A model generated the notes under the pieces. That model saw only the letters and a program-made list of their open reading frames with translations, did not search any database and was not told the origin of the DNA. Below are positions 1 to 14,299 of a DNA stretch of 64,000 bases, piece after piece. Origin of the DNA: Zoogloea sp. Lineage in GTDB: Bacteria > Pseudomonadota > Gammaproteobacteria > Burkholderiales > Rhodocyclaceae. The stretch spans positions 62,001 to 126,000 of the forward strand of contig WBTZ01000001.1 in NCBI GenBank assembly GCA_009026175.1, read 5' to 3'. The translations under genes and the position numbers were made by a program. The first letter of the stretch is position 1. The number at the start of each line of letters is the position of its first letter.

Positions 1-1
1 T

Positions 2-310
2 TACGGCGTCTGGCTGCACGGTGAAGCGGTGGCGGCGGGCACCATCATGGCGGCAGACCTGTCACGCCGCCTGGGCTGGCTGTCGGATGCCGACATTGAT
101 CGTATCCGGCATATCCACGAGCGGGCCGGCCTGCCCGTGGCGGGGCCGGTGCTTGGTGCGGAGCGCTACCTGGAGCTGATGGCCCACGACAAGAAGGTTT
201 CCGACGGCACCTTGCGCCTGGTGCTGCTCAAGGCAATCGGCAAGGCCGTGATCAGTGCCGAGGCCACGCCCGCGCAGATGCGCGCGACCATTGACGCCTG
301 CTGCGCCTAG
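2..310 (+). CDS. aroB: 3-dehydroquinate synthase, C-terminal part (gene runs off the left edge)
   Basis: This is the last 102 codons of 3-dehydroquinate synthase, the second step of the shikimate pathway, which converts DAHP to 3-dehydroquinate in the cytoplasm using NAD and a divalent metal. The reading frame is open from base 2. Its first residues, [13 protein letters not shown], contain the conserved HGE motif whose His is a metal ligand in this family. The rest matches the alpha-helical C-terminal domain, including HDKKVSDGT. The start codon lies outside the window, so the absence of an upstream start is an edge effect and not truncation. The dGTPase-like gene follows 10 bp downstream, suggesting co-transcription. 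Confidence 0.93.
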   Translation, partial: YGVWLHGEAVAAGTIMAADLSRRLGWLSDADIDRIRHIHERAGLPVAGPVLGAERYLELMAHDKKVSDGTLRLVLLKAIGKAVISAEATPAQMRATIDACCA

Positions 311-320
311 CGCCGTGTCC

Positions 321-1445
321 ATGTACGTCCTGGCGCCCTACGCCGTCACCGAGGCCAATTCCCGCGGGCGCCGGATCACTGAAGCCGCCCCCACCGCCCG
401 GGGTGAATTCCAGCGGGACCGGGACCGGATCGTTCACTGCACGGCGTTTCGCCGTCTTGAATACAAGACCCAGGTCTTCGTAAACCACGAAGGAGACCTC
501 TTCCGGACCCGCCTCACCCACAGCATCGAAGTGGCCCAGATCACCCGCACCATTGCGCGGGCCTTGAATCTCAACGAGGATCTGGCCGAGGCCGTGGCCC
601 TTGCCCACGACCTGGGGCACACCCCGTTCGGCCACGCGGGGCAGGATGCCCTGAACGCCTGCATGAAGGACCTGGGAGGCTTTGAACACAACCTGCAGTC
701 CCTGCGCATCGTCGACCTGCTGGAAGAGAGCTACGCCGAGTTCAACGGCCTCAACCTGATGCACGAGACCCGGGAGGGCATCCTCAAGCATTGTTCGCCG
801 AAGAACGCGCAGCTTCTGGGCGACGTGGGCGAGCGCTTTCTGCAGGGGCGCCAGCCCTCCGTCGAGGCCCAGCTGGCCAATCTGGCCGACGAGATCGCCT
901 ACAACAACCATGACGTGGATGACGGGCTGCGATCCGGGCTCATCACGCTCGAGCAGTTGCAGGACGTCCCCGTCTTCGCCCGCCAGCGCCGCGTCGTGGA
1001 GGCGGCCTATCCCGGGATTTCCGGACGCAAGCTGATCCACGAGACGGTCAGGCGCATGATCAACCTGATGGCCGTGGACCTGATCGAGCAGACCCGGCGC
1101 AACATCGCCGAGGGCGCGATCGAAACCCTGGATGACGTGCATCGGGCGCCCAGGCTGGTGGCCTACAGCGAAGCCATGCTCCCCGAGCTGAGAACCCTCA
1201 AGGTCTTCCTGAGGGAGAGCCTGTATCACCATTACCAGGTGCTGCGCATGACCGACAAGGCCCGGCGCATCATCCACGACCTCTTCGGGGCCTTCATGAA
1301 CGACCCGCGCCTGCTGCCCCCGCAGTACCAGGCGATGGCCAGGTCCGACACCCCGCGTGCCATTGCCGACTACATTGCCGGGATGACCGATCGCTACGCC
1401 ATGCGGGAACATCGTCGTCTTTTTGCCGTCGGCGAGATCCACTGA
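321..1445 (+). CDS. dgt: dGTPase-like HD-domain deoxynucleotide triphosphohydrolase
   Basis: A 374-residue HD-superfamily protein of the dGTPase-like type 2 family, predicted to hydrolyse dNTPs to the nucleoside and triphosphate. The N-terminus carries the family signature [25 protein letters not shown], here in three overlapping parts, followed by [10 protein letters not shown] with the first metal-binding His and [13 protein letters not shown] with the HD pair. NNHDVDDG supplies the downstream Asp. The frame stays open upstream into aroB, but family members begin just before APYAV, so I chose ATG 321; GTG 315 is an alternative. It lies 10 bp after aroB, so it is probably transcribed with it. 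The in vivo substrate cannot be told from sequence. Confidence 0.9.
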   Translation: MYVLAPYAVTEANSRGRRITEAAPTARGEFQRDRDRIVHCTAFRRLEYKTQVFVNHEGDLFRTRLTHSIEVAQITRTIARALNLNEDLAEAVALAHDLGHTPFGHAGQDALNACMKDLGGFEHNLQSLRIVDLLEESYAEFNGLNLMHETREGILKHCSPKNAQLLGDVGERFLQGRQPSVEAQLANLADEIAYNNHDVDDGLRSGLITLEQLQDVPVFARQRRVVEAAYPGISGRKLIHETVRRMINLMAVDLIEQTRRNIAEGAIETLDDVHRAPRLVAYSEAMLPELRTLKVFLRESLYHHYQVLRMTDKARRIIHDLFGAFMNDPRLLPPQYQAMARSDTPRAIADYIAGMTDRYAMREHRRLFAVGEIH

Positions 1446-1512
1446 ACCCCTGCCCGCCGTTTCCCCGCAGGTCTCCACGAGCCCCGCTTCCATGCGGCGG
1501 CGCAAAAAAACC

Positions 1513-1542
1513 TTGAAGAACCAAGGCCTGGAGCGGTATATT
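1513..1542 (+). promoter_or_regulatory. Predicted sigma70 promoter of gltBD
   Basis: TTGAAG at 1513-1518 and TATATT at 1537-1542 are separated by 18 bp. They lie in the 267-bp gap between dgt and gltB, about 170 bp before the gltB start. The predicted transcript would begin near 1549 and read through the hairpin at 1592-1621. This is a motif match only. Confidence 0.5.
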
Positions 1543-1591
1543 CGACCCTCGCCCAATGTGTTTGAACGGTCTCCTCGTCGGGATCGAAGGT

Positions 1592-1621
1592 AGCCGGCTG
1601 GCCGGAAGCCGCCGGCTTTTT
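1592..1621 (+). terminator. Terminator-like hairpin in the gltB leader (possible attenuator)
   Basis: AGCCGGC at 1592-1598 pairs with GCCGGCT at 1611-1617, extended inward by GGC/GCC, and is followed by five T residues. This is a textbook intrinsic terminator. It sits downstream of the predicted gltB promoter and 91 bp upstream of the gltB ATG. It could end transcripts from aroB-dgt, or act as an attenuator in the gltB leader, or both. Confidence 0.6.
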
Positions 1622-1712
1622 CACGGTTCGGACGGGGCGATTTCCGCAGTTTGAAGGTCCGGTGCTACAGGAATGTAGGTGCCGGGTTTGTGTTGTGTCG
1701 AGGAAAAACAAG

Positions 1713-6389
<4,677 letters not shown>

Positions 6390-6390
6390 C

Positions 6391-7854
6391 ATGGGCAAGC
6401 CAACTGGATTTCTCGAGTACCAGCGTCTCTCCGAGGCCTATGCCCCGGTCGAGCAGCGTCTCAAGCACTACAAGGAGTTCGTCGATCACCTGAGCGACGA
6501 CGAGGCGGCCAAGCAGGGCGCCCGCTGCATGGATTGCGGCGTGCCTTTCTGCAACAGCGGCTGTCCGGTGAACAACATCATTCCCGACTGGAATGATCTG
6601 GTGTATCGCGGTGCCTGGAAGGAGGCGATCGAGGTCCTGCACTCGACCAACAACTTCCCCGACTTCACCGGCCGCATCTGCCCGGCCCCCTGTGAAGCCG
6701 CGTGCACGCTCAACATCAACACCGAAGCCGTGGGCATCAAGTCCATCGAGCACGCGATCATCGACAAGGCCTGGGAGAACGGCTGGGTCAAGCCCCAGCC
6801 CGCCGCCGTCAAGACCGGCAAGAAGGTTGCCGTGGTCGGCTCCGGCCCTGCCGGCCTGGCCGCTGCCCAGCAGCTGGCCCGCGTCGGCCACGACGTGACC
6901 GTGTTCGAGAAGAGCTCCCGCATCGGTGGCCTGCTGCGTTACGGCATCCCCGATTTCAAGATGGAGAAGTCCCACATCGATCGTCGCGTCGAGCAGATGC
7001 AGGCCGAAGGCGTCAGCTTCCGCACCAAGGTGTGCGTGGGTGCCAAGCCGGCGGCCACCGGCATCAACGACGATGCGGTCGAGGTGATCTCCGCCGAGCA
7101 GCTCAAGTCCGAGTTCGATGCGGTGATCCTCGCCGCCGGCTCTGAAGTGCCCCGCGACCTGCCGGTTCCGGGCCGCGAACTGTCCGGCATCCACTTCGCC
7201 CTTGAGCTGCTGGTTCCGCAGAACAAGGAAGTGGCCGGCGACGACAAGAACCCCATCTCCGCCACCGGCAAGCACGTCATCGTGATCGGCGGCGGCGACA
7301 CCGGTTCCGACTGCGTGGGCACCTCCAACCGTCACGGCGCCAAGTCGGTGACCCAGTTCGAAGTGATGCCCGAGCCGCCGAAGGAAGAGAACCGTCCGCT
7401 GACCTGGCCCTACTGGCCGATCAAGCTGCGCACCTCCTCCTCCCACGAGGAAGGCTGCAGCCGCGAGTTCGCGGTGTCCACCAAGGAGTTCATCGGCGAG
7501 AACGGCAAGGTCAAGGCCCTGCGCACCGTCGAGCTCGAATGGAAGGATGGCAAGCCGAGCGAGGTCGCCGGTTCCGAGCGCGAGCTGCCGGCCGATCTGG
7601 TCCTCTTCGCCATGGGCTTCACCAACCCGGTGGCGTCCCTGCTCGAAGCCTTCGGTGTCGACAAGGACGGTCGTGGCAACGCCAAGGCCACCACCGACGG
7701 TGAAGGCTGCTACGCCACCAACGTGGCCAAGGTCTTTGCCGCCGGCGACGTCCGTCGTGGCCAGTCCCTGGTGGTGTGGGCCATCCGCGAAGGCCGTCAG
7801 GCCGCCCGCGAGGTGGACACCTTCCTGATGGGCAGCAGCGTCCTGCCCCGCTGA
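6391..7854 (+). CDS. gltD: Glutamate synthase small subunit
   Basis: The 487-residue beta subunit, which takes electrons from NADPH through FAD and passes them by 4Fe-4S clusters to the FMN of GltB. The N-terminal cluster-binding region has [17 protein letters not shown] and [10 protein letters not shown]. The FAD-binding motif is [13 protein letters not shown] and the NADPH-binding motif is [11 protein letters not shown]. The C-terminal [16 protein letters not shown] is typical of the family. Length is normal (about 480). It is separated from gltB by one base, and a strong terminator follows within 20 bp, so the operon ends here. Confidence 0.98.
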   Translation: MGKPTGFLEYQRLSEAYAPVEQRLKHYKEFVDHLSDDEAAKQGARCMDCGVPFCNSGCPVNNIIPDWNDLVYRGAWKEAIEVLHSTNNFPDFTGRICPAPCEAACTLNINTEAVGIKSIEHAIIDKAWENGWVKPQPAAVKTGKKVAVVGSGPAGLAAAQQLARVGHDVTVFEKSSRIGGLLRYGIPDFKMEKSHIDRRVEQMQAEGVSFRTKVCVGAKPAATGINDDAVEVISAEQLKSEFDAVILAAGSEVPRDLPVPGRELSGIHFALELLVPQNKEVAGDDKNPISATGKHVIVIGGGDTGSDCVGTSNRHGAKSVTQFEVMPEPPKEENRPLTWPYWPIKLRTSSSHEEGCSREFAVSTKEFIGENGKVKALRTVELEWKDGKPSEVAGSERELPADLVLFAMGFTNPVASLLEAFGVDKDGRGNAKATTDGEGCYATNVAKVFAAGDVRRGQSLVVWAIREGRQAAREVDTFLMGSSVLPR

Positions 7855-7871
7855 GGTCAGCGCTGTTCCAC

Positions 7872-7899
7872 AAAAAAGCCCGCATTCGCGGGCTTTTTT
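7872..7899 (+). terminator. Intrinsic terminator after gltD, probably bidirectional
   Basis: AAAAAAGCCCGC, loop ATTC, GCGGGCTTTTTT. The stem is flanked by an A-run on the left and a T-run on the right, so it can work in both directions. It would end gltBD and also stop read-through from ackA on the minus strand. Confidence 0.9.
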
Positions 7900-7978
7900 G
7901 TTTTCCGGGGAGCATCTTGCAGGCAGGTGCCGTGATCCCAAGCCCCCCCGGCAGATGTGCTCGAGCGGCACGGCGTCC

Positions 7979-8034
7979 GTGCAGGGGCGGCTTCAGCCTG
8001 CGGACTCGATCAGGCACCTGCACGCGCCCTGCAC
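7979..8034. repeat. Degenerate REP-like palindromic repeat
   Basis: GCAGGGGCGGCTTCAGCC is followed by a GATCAGGCACCTGC segment. The same two blocks, partly inverted, occur in the repeats at 55266-55396 and 60612-60679. It lies between the convergent ends of gltD and ackA, where REP elements are usually found. This copy is the most diverged of the three. Confidence 0.55.
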
Positions 8035-8038
8035 ATCC

Positions 8039-9235
8039 TCACAAGCCGAGCAGGTTCACCGTGTGGTGGCCGATCATCCATTCCTCGTTGGTCGGGACCA
8101 CCAGCACCTCGATCTTGCTGTCCCTGGCATGGATGCGGGTGGCGTGGCGTTCGTTGGCGGCGGGGTAGAGCGACAGCCCGGTCCAGGCCAGCCATTCGGC
8201 GATGCGCGCCCGCACGGCAGCGGCGTGTTCACCGATGCCACCAGTGAACACCAGCGCATCCAGGCCGCCGGCCGCCATGCTGAGCTGGCCGATCATGCAG
8301 GCCGCGCGGTAGCAGAACAGTTCGATGGCCTCCTTGGCCGAGTCCTCGTCGGACTCCAGCAGGGCGCGCATGTCCTGGCTCAGGCCGGACACGCCGAGCA
8401 GGCCGGACTGCTTGTAGAGCAGGTTGCTCAGCGCCTTGGCGTCCATCCCCTTCTGCTCGACCAGGTGCAGGATCACGCCCGGGTCCAGGCTGCCGGTGCG
8501 GGTGCCCATCATCAGGCCGTCCACCGCGGTGAAGCCCATGCTGGTATCGCGGGACTGGCCGTCGCGCAGGGCGCACATGCTGGCGCCGTTGCCCAGGTGG
8601 GCGACGACGATCGGGCCGTGGGACTTCTCTTCGCCCAGCAGGTCGGGCAGCTGGCGTGCCACGAACTCGTAGGACAGGCCGTGGAAGCCGTAGCGCTTGA
8701 TGCCCTCGTTGGTCAGCGCCCGGGGGATCGGGAAGTGGCGAGCCACCGGCAGGCGGGTGCGGTGGAAGGCCGTATCGAAGCACCCCACCTGCCGCACATC
8801 GGGCATCAGGCCGAACAGCAGCTTGATGGCACGCAGGTTGTGGGGCTGGTGCAGGGGTGCCAGCGGGATCAGGGTCTCCAGTTCGGCGACCACTTCCGGG
8901 GTCAGCACCACCGGGGCGCCGTAGTGGTCACCGCCGTGGACGATGCGATGGCCGGCGGCGACGATGTCGACGCCCGGGCTGTGGCGGTTGATCCACTCGA
9001 AGATGAACTCCAGGGCGACCCGGTGCTGGCCGTTCTGGTCGGTGCCCTCGGGCACGCTCAGGGCCTCGGTGAAACGCTCACCGGTATTGGTGTCCTTGGC
9101 GTGCATCAGCGGCTCGGCGCCGATGCCTTCGACCTGGCCGGACAGGCGCGGCGTGTCGGCCAGCCGCGGGGTCATGGGGAAGAGGGCGAACTTGAGGCTG
9201 GAGGAGCCAGCGTTGAGGATCAGGACGGCTTTCAT
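8039..9235 (-). CDS. ackA: Acetate kinase
   Basis: A 398-residue acetate kinase, interconverting acetate plus ATP with acetyl phosphate plus ADP. The N-terminus MKAVLILNAGSSSLKFALF is the family signature, and GHRIVHGG, HLGNGAS and the GGIGEH motif near the C-terminus are also present. The start ATG at 9235 overlaps the stop of the upstream phosphate acyltransferase gene by 4 bp, indicating translational coupling. The pair forms an acyl-CoA to acyl-phosphate to acid plus ATP route. A related acyl kinase specificity such as propionate cannot be excluded from sequence. Confidence 0.95.
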   Translation of the reverse strand: MKAVLILNAGSSSLKFALFPMTPRLADTPRLSGQVEGIGAEPLMHAKDTNTGERFTEALSVPEGTDQNGQHRVALEFIFEWINRHSPGVDIVAAGHRIVHGGDHYGAPVVLTPEVVAELETLIPLAPLHQPHNLRAIKLLFGLMPDVRQVGCFDTAFHRTRLPVARHFPIPRALTNEGIKRYGFHGLSYEFVARQLPDLLGEEKSHGPIVVAHLGNGASMCALRDGQSRDTSMGFTAVDGLMMGTRTGSLDPGVILHLVEQKGMDAKALSNLLYKQSGLLGVSGLSQDMRALLESDEDSAKEAIELFCYRAACMIGQLSMAAGGLDALVFTGGIGEHAAAVRARIAEWLAWTGLSLYPAANERHATRIHARDSKIEVLVVPTNEEWMIGHHTVNLLGL

Positions 9236-10644
9236 TGACGGGTCACCAGGCGACGGTTGTGGGCCATGAGCTGGGCAATGGCGCAGGAGGCGGTACGGGT
9301 TTCGGCGGTGTCGGCACGGCTGGTGAGCACGATGGGCACGCGGGCGCCCAGCACCACGCCGGCCATCAGGGCATCGGCGAGATATTCGAGCTGCTTGGCC
9401 ATCATGTTGCCGGACTCGAGGTCGGGCACCACCAGGATGTCCGCCTGGCCCGCCACCGCGGAGCGGATGCCCTTGGTCTTGGCGGCGACCAGCGACACGG
9501 CGTTGTCGAAGGCCAGCGGGCCGTCCAGCAGGCCGCCGGTGATCTGGCCGCGGTCGGCCATCTTGCACAGGGCGGCGGCATCGAGGGTGGAGCGGATCTT
9601 CTCATTGACCGTCTCGACGGCGGACAGGATGGCCACCTTGGGTTCGCGCACGCCCATCATGATCGCCAGCTCGATGGCGTTCTGGATGATATGCACCTTG
9701 TCGGCCAGGCTCGGCTCGATGTTGATGGCGGCGTCGGTGATCAGCAGCGGATGCGGGTAGGTCGGCACGTCGGCCATGAAGACATGGGACAGGCGCCGCG
9801 CGGTGCGCAGGCCGGTTTCCTTGGCGACCACCTCGCTCATCAGCTCGTCGGTGTGCAGGGAGCCCTTCATCAGGGCTTCCACCTCGCCGCAGCGTGCCAG
9901 GCGCACGGCGGTCTCGGCCGAGGCGTGGCTGTGGGGCACGTCCACGATGCGCACGCCGCGCAGGTCGATGTGTTCCCGCTCGGCGACCTCGCGGATCTTG
10001 CTCTCCGGGCCGACCAGCACCGGGATCACCAGGCCGGCGTCGCGGGCCTGGATCGGGCCGCGCAGGGATTCGGTGTCACAGGGGTGGGCCACGGCGATGG
10101 GGATCGGCTCCATGCCGCGGGTCATCTCGAGCACATGCAGGTAGCGCTGCTGGCGGTCGGAGATGGTGATGCCCGGCAGGGCCATGCGCGGCCGCTTGAT
10201 CTTTTCGGTGGGCGCCATCACCTCGGCGGTCCCGTCGATGACCTTCAGGCCATCCTGATTGACGCACAGGCAGTCGAGCAGCAGGTGGTGATTGTGTTCG
10301 AAGCGCTTGGTGCAGGTGATGGTGACGGTAAGCGTGTCGCCGATCGTGATGGGGCGCCAGAACTTGAGCGTCTGGCCCACGTAGACGGTGCCCGGCCCCG
10401 GAAACTCGGTGCCGAGAATCGAGGAGATCAGCACGCTGCCCCACATGGAGTGGCCCACCACCTCGCGGAACTGGCTCGAGCGGGCGAATTCGGGGTCCAC
10501 GTGGGTGGGGTTGACGTCCCCGGACATGACGGCGAAGAGGTGGATGTCCTCGGGTCGGAGTGTCCGCACCAACTGGGCAGAATCGCCCACGGCGATCTCG
10601 TCAAACGTTCGGTTCTGGATGAAATCCATGATGTCGGTTGTCAT
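9232..10644 (-). CDS. MaoC-hotdog / phosphate acyltransferase fusion
   Basis: A 470-residue two-domain protein. Residues about 10-150 form a MaoC-like hotdog domain (R-specific enoyl-CoA hydratase type), with the motif FAVMSGDVNPTHVDPEFA and GHSMWGSVLISSILG. Residues about 165-470 form a phosphate acetyl/butyryltransferase domain, with ITDAAINIEPSLADKVHIIQNA split around its core and GQADILVVPDLESGNMMAKQL. Proteins of this architecture are annotated as bifunctional enoyl-CoA hydratase/phosphate acetyltransferase. Its partner ackA overlaps it by 4 bp, so it very probably supplies acetyl- or butyryl-phosphate. Whether the hotdog domain is catalytic or a substrate-binding remnant is unknown. Confidence 0.92.
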   Translation of the reverse strand: MTTDIMDFIQNRTFDEIAVGDSAQLVRTLRPEDIHLFAVMSGDVNPTHVDPEFARSSQFREVVGHSMWGSVLISSILGTEFPGPGTVYVGQTLKFWRPITIGDTLTVTITCTKRFEHNHHLLLDCLCVNQDGLKVIDGTAEVMAPTEKIKRPRMALPGITISDRQQRYLHVLEMTRGMEPIPIAVAHPCDTESLRGPIQARDAGLVIPVLVGPESKIREVAEREHIDLRGVRIVDVPHSHASAETAVRLARCGEVEALMKGSLHTDELMSEVVAKETGLRTARRLSHVFMADVPTYPHPLLITDAAINIEPSLADKVHIIQNAIELAIMMGVREPKVAILSAVETVNEKIRSTLDAAALCKMADRGQITGGLLDGPLAFDNAVSLVAAKTKGIRSAVAGQADILVVPDLESGNMMAKQLEYLADALMAGVVLGARVPIVLTSRADTAETRTASCAIAQLMAHNRRLVTRQ

Positions 10645-10803
10645 GTCGGGTCCTGAGGTTGCATTGCAGCATGCGTCATTCTACGGAAAGCGCAACCTGC
10701 AACTTTAGTATTAGATCAAAGGCGTGTTGCGCTGCGTCAGTCCGACAGCAATGTGGCGAGATGTAATCCGAGAACTTCGCCGCAAGTTGCCAAAAATGCG
10801 CAT

Positions 10804-10811
10804 GCTAGAAT
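10804..10811 (+). promoter_or_regulatory. Possible extended -10 promoter of glmU
   Basis: TGCTAGAAT-type extended -10 element (TG at 10803-10804, TAGAAT at 10806-10811), 39 bp before the glmU ATG. I see no convincing -35 box at standard spacing, which is tolerated with extended -10 promoters. The 205-bp gap also has to hold a promoter for the divergent acyltransferase gene, which I could not pin down. Confidence 0.35.
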
Positions 10812-10849
10812 CGGCGCGGTCAAAATTCAAACCGCATTCAAGGGCTCCT

Positions 10850-12214
10850 ATGGAAGTGATCGTCCTCGCCGCCGGACAAGGCAAGCGCATGCGTTCGGTG
10901 TTGCCGAAGGTCCTGCAACCCCTGGCCGCCAAGCCCATGCTGGCCCATGTGCTGGATACCGCGCGGGCCCTGGAAGCCCGCCGCATCGTGGTGGTGTACG
11001 GCCACGGCGGTGAGGTGGTCCGCGAAGCCCTCGCCGCGCCCGATCTCGCCTGGGCCCGCCAGGATCCGCCGCAGGGCACCGGTCATGCGGTGCAGCAGGC
11101 GATGCCCCTGGTGGAGGATGGTGACATCGCCCTCATCCTCTACGGCGACGTGCCCCTGATCGGCCAGGCCAGCCTGCGCCGCCTCACCGCTGCCGCCAGT
11201 GACCGCAGCCTGGCCCTCCTCACCGTGGAGATGGCCGACCCCACCGGCTATGGCCGCATCCTGCGCAATGGGGCGGGCAAGGTCACCCGCATCGTCGAGG
11301 AGAAGGACGCCACCCCCGAGGAGCGTCGGGTCACCGAGGTGAACACCGGCATCCTGGCCGCCCCGGTGGCGCGCCTGCGCCAGTGGCTCGCCAACCTGAA
11401 GAATGACAACGCCCAGGGCGAGTACTACCTCACCGACATCATCGCCATGGCGGTGGCCGACGGCCTCGAGGTCATCACGACCCGGCCCGACGCCTTCGAG
11501 GAGACCCTCGGCGTCAACAACAAGACCCAGCTCGCCGAGCTGGAGCGCATCCACCAGCGCAACATCGCCCGCCGCCTCACCGACGAGGGCGTCACCGTGA
11601 TCGACCCGGCCCGCCTCGATGTGCGCGGCCGCCTGGTGTGCGGCCGTGACGTGGAGATCGACATCAACTGCATCTTCGAAGGTGATGTGGAGCTGGGCGA
11701 CGGCGTGCGCATCGGCGCCAACTGCATCATCCGCAACGCGAAGATCGGCGCCGGCACGCGCATCGCCGCCTTTTCCCAGATCGAGGACACCGTGATGGGC
11801 GAGGCCTGCGTGATCGGCCCCTATGCCCGTACCCGCCCCGGCACCGTGCTCGGCACCGACGTGCACCTGGGCAACTTCGTCGAAGTGAAGAACAGTGTCA
11901 TCGCCGACCACTCCAAGGCCAATCACCTGGCCTACGTGGGCGACGCCGACATCGGCCAGCGGGTCAACGTGGGTGCGGGCACCATCACCTGCAACTACGA
12001 TGGGGCCAACAAGTTCCGCACCATCATCGAAGACGACGTCTTCATCGGCTCCGACACCCAGCTGGTCGCCCCCGTCCGCGTCGGCCGTGGCGCCACCCTG
12101 GGCGCCGGCACCACCCTGACCAAGGATGCGCCGCCCGAGCAGCTCACCGTGTCCCGCGCCCGGCAGCTCAGCCTGGCCGGCTGGAAGCGCCCCGAGAAGG
12201 TCAAGAAAGCCTGA
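10850..12214 (+). CDS. glmU: Bifunctional GlcNAc-1-P uridyltransferase / GlcN-1-P acetyltransferase
   Basis: A 454-residue bifunctional enzyme making UDP-GlcNAc for peptidoglycan and LPS. The N-terminal pyrophosphorylase domain starts with [20 protein letters not shown] and contains the nucleotide-binding EVNTGILA region. The C-terminal left-handed beta helix of hexapeptide repeats (from about residue 250) carries the acetyltransferase residues in [24 protein letters not shown] 10850 was chosen because family members begin directly at this strand; the frame extends upstream with no similarity. glmS follows 60 bp downstream, giving the common glmUS operon. Confidence 0.97.
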   Translation: MEVIVLAAGQGKRMRSVLPKVLQPLAAKPMLAHVLDTARALEARRIVVVYGHGGEVVREALAAPDLAWARQDPPQGTGHAVQQAMPLVEDGDIALILYGDVPLIGQASLRRLTAAASDRSLALLTVEMADPTGYGRILRNGAGKVTRIVEEKDATPEERRVTEVNTGILAAPVARLRQWLANLKNDNAQGEYYLTDIIAMAVADGLEVITTRPDAFEETLGVNNKTQLAELERIHQRNIARRLTDEGVTVIDPARLDVRGRLVCGRDVEIDINCIFEGDVELGDGVRIGANCIIRNAKIGAGTRIAAFSQIEDTVMGEACVIGPYARTRPGTVLGTDVHLGNFVEVKNSVIADHSKANHLAYVGDADIGQRVNVGAGTITCNYDGANKFRTIIEDDVFIGSDTQLVAPVRVGRGATLGAGTTLTKDAPPEQLTVSRARQLSLAGWKRPEKVKKA

Positions 12215-12274
12215 TTCCCGTCGTTGTGTCCGGCCTGGCCAGCGTGGCCGGGCCCTAACAAGAGGTCTACGAAC

Positions 12275-14113
12275 ATGTGTGGCATCGTTACCGCCATTGC
12301 CCGTCGCAACATCGTCCCCGTGCTGCTCGAAGGCCTGCGCAAGCTCGAATACCGGGGCTATGACTCCGCCGGCCTCGCCGTCCTCAAGCCGGAAGCCGTG
12401 CCCCAGCTGCAGCGCCTGCGCGCCGTGGGCCGCGTGGCCGAACTCACCGCCCAGGCCGACCAAGTGCAGCTCACCGCCGGGCTGGGCATTGCCCACACCC
12501 GCTGGGCCACCCACGGCGTGCCCTCCGAGCGCAATGCCCACCCGCACATCTCCGGCGGCCTCGCCGTGGTGCATAACGGCATCATCGAGAATTTCGAAGC
12601 GCTGCGCAGCCAGCTCCAGGCCAAGGGCTATGTCTTCTCCTCCGAGACCGACACCGAGGCCATCGCCCACCTGCTGCACGACAAGCTCAAGACCCTCCCC
12701 GACCTCTTCGACGCGGTGCGCGCCACCCTGGCCGAGCTGGTCGGGGCTTACGCCATCGGCGTCATCGCCGAGGTCGACCCCAGCCGCGCCATCGTCGCCC
12801 GCAAGGGCTCGCCCCTGCTGCTGGGCATCGGCGAGGACGGTCACTACGCCGCCTCCGACACCGCCGCGCTGCTGCAGGTCACCCGCAAGGTGGTTTACCT
12901 CGAAGACGGCGACGTGGCCGAGCTGCGCCTCGACAGCTACCGCGTCACCCTGCAGGACGGCACCCCGGTCGACCGTCCGGTGAGCATCTCCAGCCTGTCC
13001 GCCGATGCGGTCGAGCTGGGCAAGTACCGCCACTACATGCAGAAGGAGATCTTCGAGCAGCCCCAGGCCCTCGCCAACACCCTCGAGCCCATCGCCGGCG
13101 CGGGCATCATCAGCCCGCAGATCTTCGGCGCCGAGGCGGTGGACGTGCTCAAGGCCACCCGTCGGGTGCTCATCCTCGCCTGCGGCACCAGCTACCACTC
13201 CGGTTTCACCGCCCGCTACTGGCTCGAGTCCGTGGCGAAGATCCCATGCACGGTGGAGATCGCCTCCGAATACCGCTACCGCGAGTCCGTGCCCGAGACC
13301 GACACCCTGGTCGTGGTCATCTCCCAGTCCGGCGAAACCGCCGACACCCTGGCCGCCCTCAAGCACGCCAAGAGCCTGGGCATGACCAAGACCCTGGCCA
13401 TCTGCAACGTGCCCGAGTCGGCCATCGTCCGTGAATCCGCCCTGCGCTTCATCACCCGCGCCGGCCCCGAGATCGGCGTCGCCTCCACCAAGGCCTTCAC
13501 CACCCAGCTCGCCGCGCTGGCCCTGCTGACCCTGGCCCTGGCCAAGGTCAATGGCCGCCTCTCCGCGGAGCAGGAAAGCGGCTACCTCACCCAGCTGCGC
13601 CACCTGCCGGTGGCGGTGGGCAAGGTCCTCGACCTCGAACCCGAGATCGAACGCTGGGCCCAGCGCTTTGCCAGCAAGCAGCACGCCCTCTTCCTGGGCC
13701 GTGGCAGCCACTGGCCCATCGCCATGGAAGGGGCCCTCAAGCTCAAGGAGATCTCCTACATCCACGCCGAGAGCTACGCCGCCGGCGAGCTCAAGCACGG
13801 CCCCCTGGCCCTGGTGGACAAGGACATGCCGGTCATCGCCGTGGCACCGGCCGACGAGCTCCTCGAAAAGCTCAAGAGCAACCTGCAGGAAGTCCGCGCC
13901 CGCGGCGGCGAGCTCTACGTCTTCGCTGACGCCGGCAGCGAGATCCCGGAAACCGAGGGCGTGCATATCCTGCACATGCCCGAACACTACGGGCTGCTGT
14001 CCCCGGTGCTCCACGTCATCCCGCTGCAGTTGCTCAGCTACCACGCGGCGCTGGTCAAGGGCACCGATGTGGACAAGCCGCGGAACCTGGCCAAGAGCGT
14101 GACGGTGGAGTAA
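12275..14113 (+). CDS. glmS: Glutamine-fructose-6-phosphate aminotransferase (isomerising)
   Basis: A 612-residue enzyme that makes glucosamine-6-phosphate from fructose-6-phosphate and glutamine, the entry step to UDP-GlcNAc. The nucleophile Cys2 follows the start (MCGIVTAIA), and YRGYDSAG and HTRWATHG mark the glutaminase domain (about 2-240). Two SIS sugar-isomerase domains follow, with CGTSYHSG and [10 protein letters not shown]. The C-terminus KSVTVE is the family's typical ending. ATG 12275 gives the required Cys2; the longer open frame does not. It has a short gap to glmU and is probably co-transcribed. Confidence 0.97.
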   Translation: MCGIVTAIARRNIVPVLLEGLRKLEYRGYDSAGLAVLKPEAVPQLQRLRAVGRVAELTAQADQVQLTAGLGIAHTRWATHGVPSERNAHPHISGGLAVVHNGIIENFEALRSQLQAKGYVFSSETDTEAIAHLLHDKLKTLPDLFDAVRATLAELVGAYAIGVIAEVDPSRAIVARKGSPLLLGIGEDGHYAASDTAALLQVTRKVVYLEDGDVAELRLDSYRVTLQDGTPVDRPVSISSLSADAVELGKYRHYMQKEIFEQPQALANTLEPIAGAGIISPQIFGAEAVDVLKATRRVLILACGTSYHSGFTARYWLESVAKIPCTVEIASEYRYRESVPETDTLVVVISQSGETADTLAALKHAKSLGMTKTLAICNVPESAIVRESALRFITRAGPEIGVASTKAFTTQLAALALLTLALAKVNGRLSAEQESGYLTQLRHLPVAVGKVLDLEPEIERWAQRFASKQHALFLGRGSHWPIAMEGALKLKEISYIHAESYAAGELKHGPLALVDKDMPVIAVAPADELLEKLKSNLQEVRARGGELYVFADAGSEIPETEGVHILHMPEHYGLLSPVLHVIPLQLLSYHAALVKGTDVDKPRNLAKSVTVE

Positions 14114-14164
14114 ACCCGCCTGGCTTCGGGGCATTGCACCCTGGAACCCCCACCGCAGCACAGC

Positions 14165-14190
14165 GACGCCCGGCCCGCCCGCCGGGCGTC
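14165..14190 (+). terminator. GC-rich hairpin after glmS
   Basis: GACGCCCGGC at 14165-14174 pairs perfectly with GCCGGGCGTC at 14181-14190 over a 6-base loop. It lies 52 bp after the glmS stop. Only a weak T-tract follows (GTCATT), so it may be an imperfect terminator or an mRNA-stabilising structure. Confidence 0.45.
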
Positions 14191-14299
14191 GTCATTCCAG
14201 GGCGCGCTCTTCAGTGCAACAATGCGTTACCCGTTGCTACAGAACTTCCGGCTCATTGGTGGTATCTCTTGAGCACATACCAACGGAAGGAGCCTGGAC

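Noticed and set aside
10838..14161. Open frame of 1107 codons antisense to glmU and glmS
   Set aside because: Spans two real genes and their gap, has repetitive His/Gly/Ala/Asp composition and no family motif.
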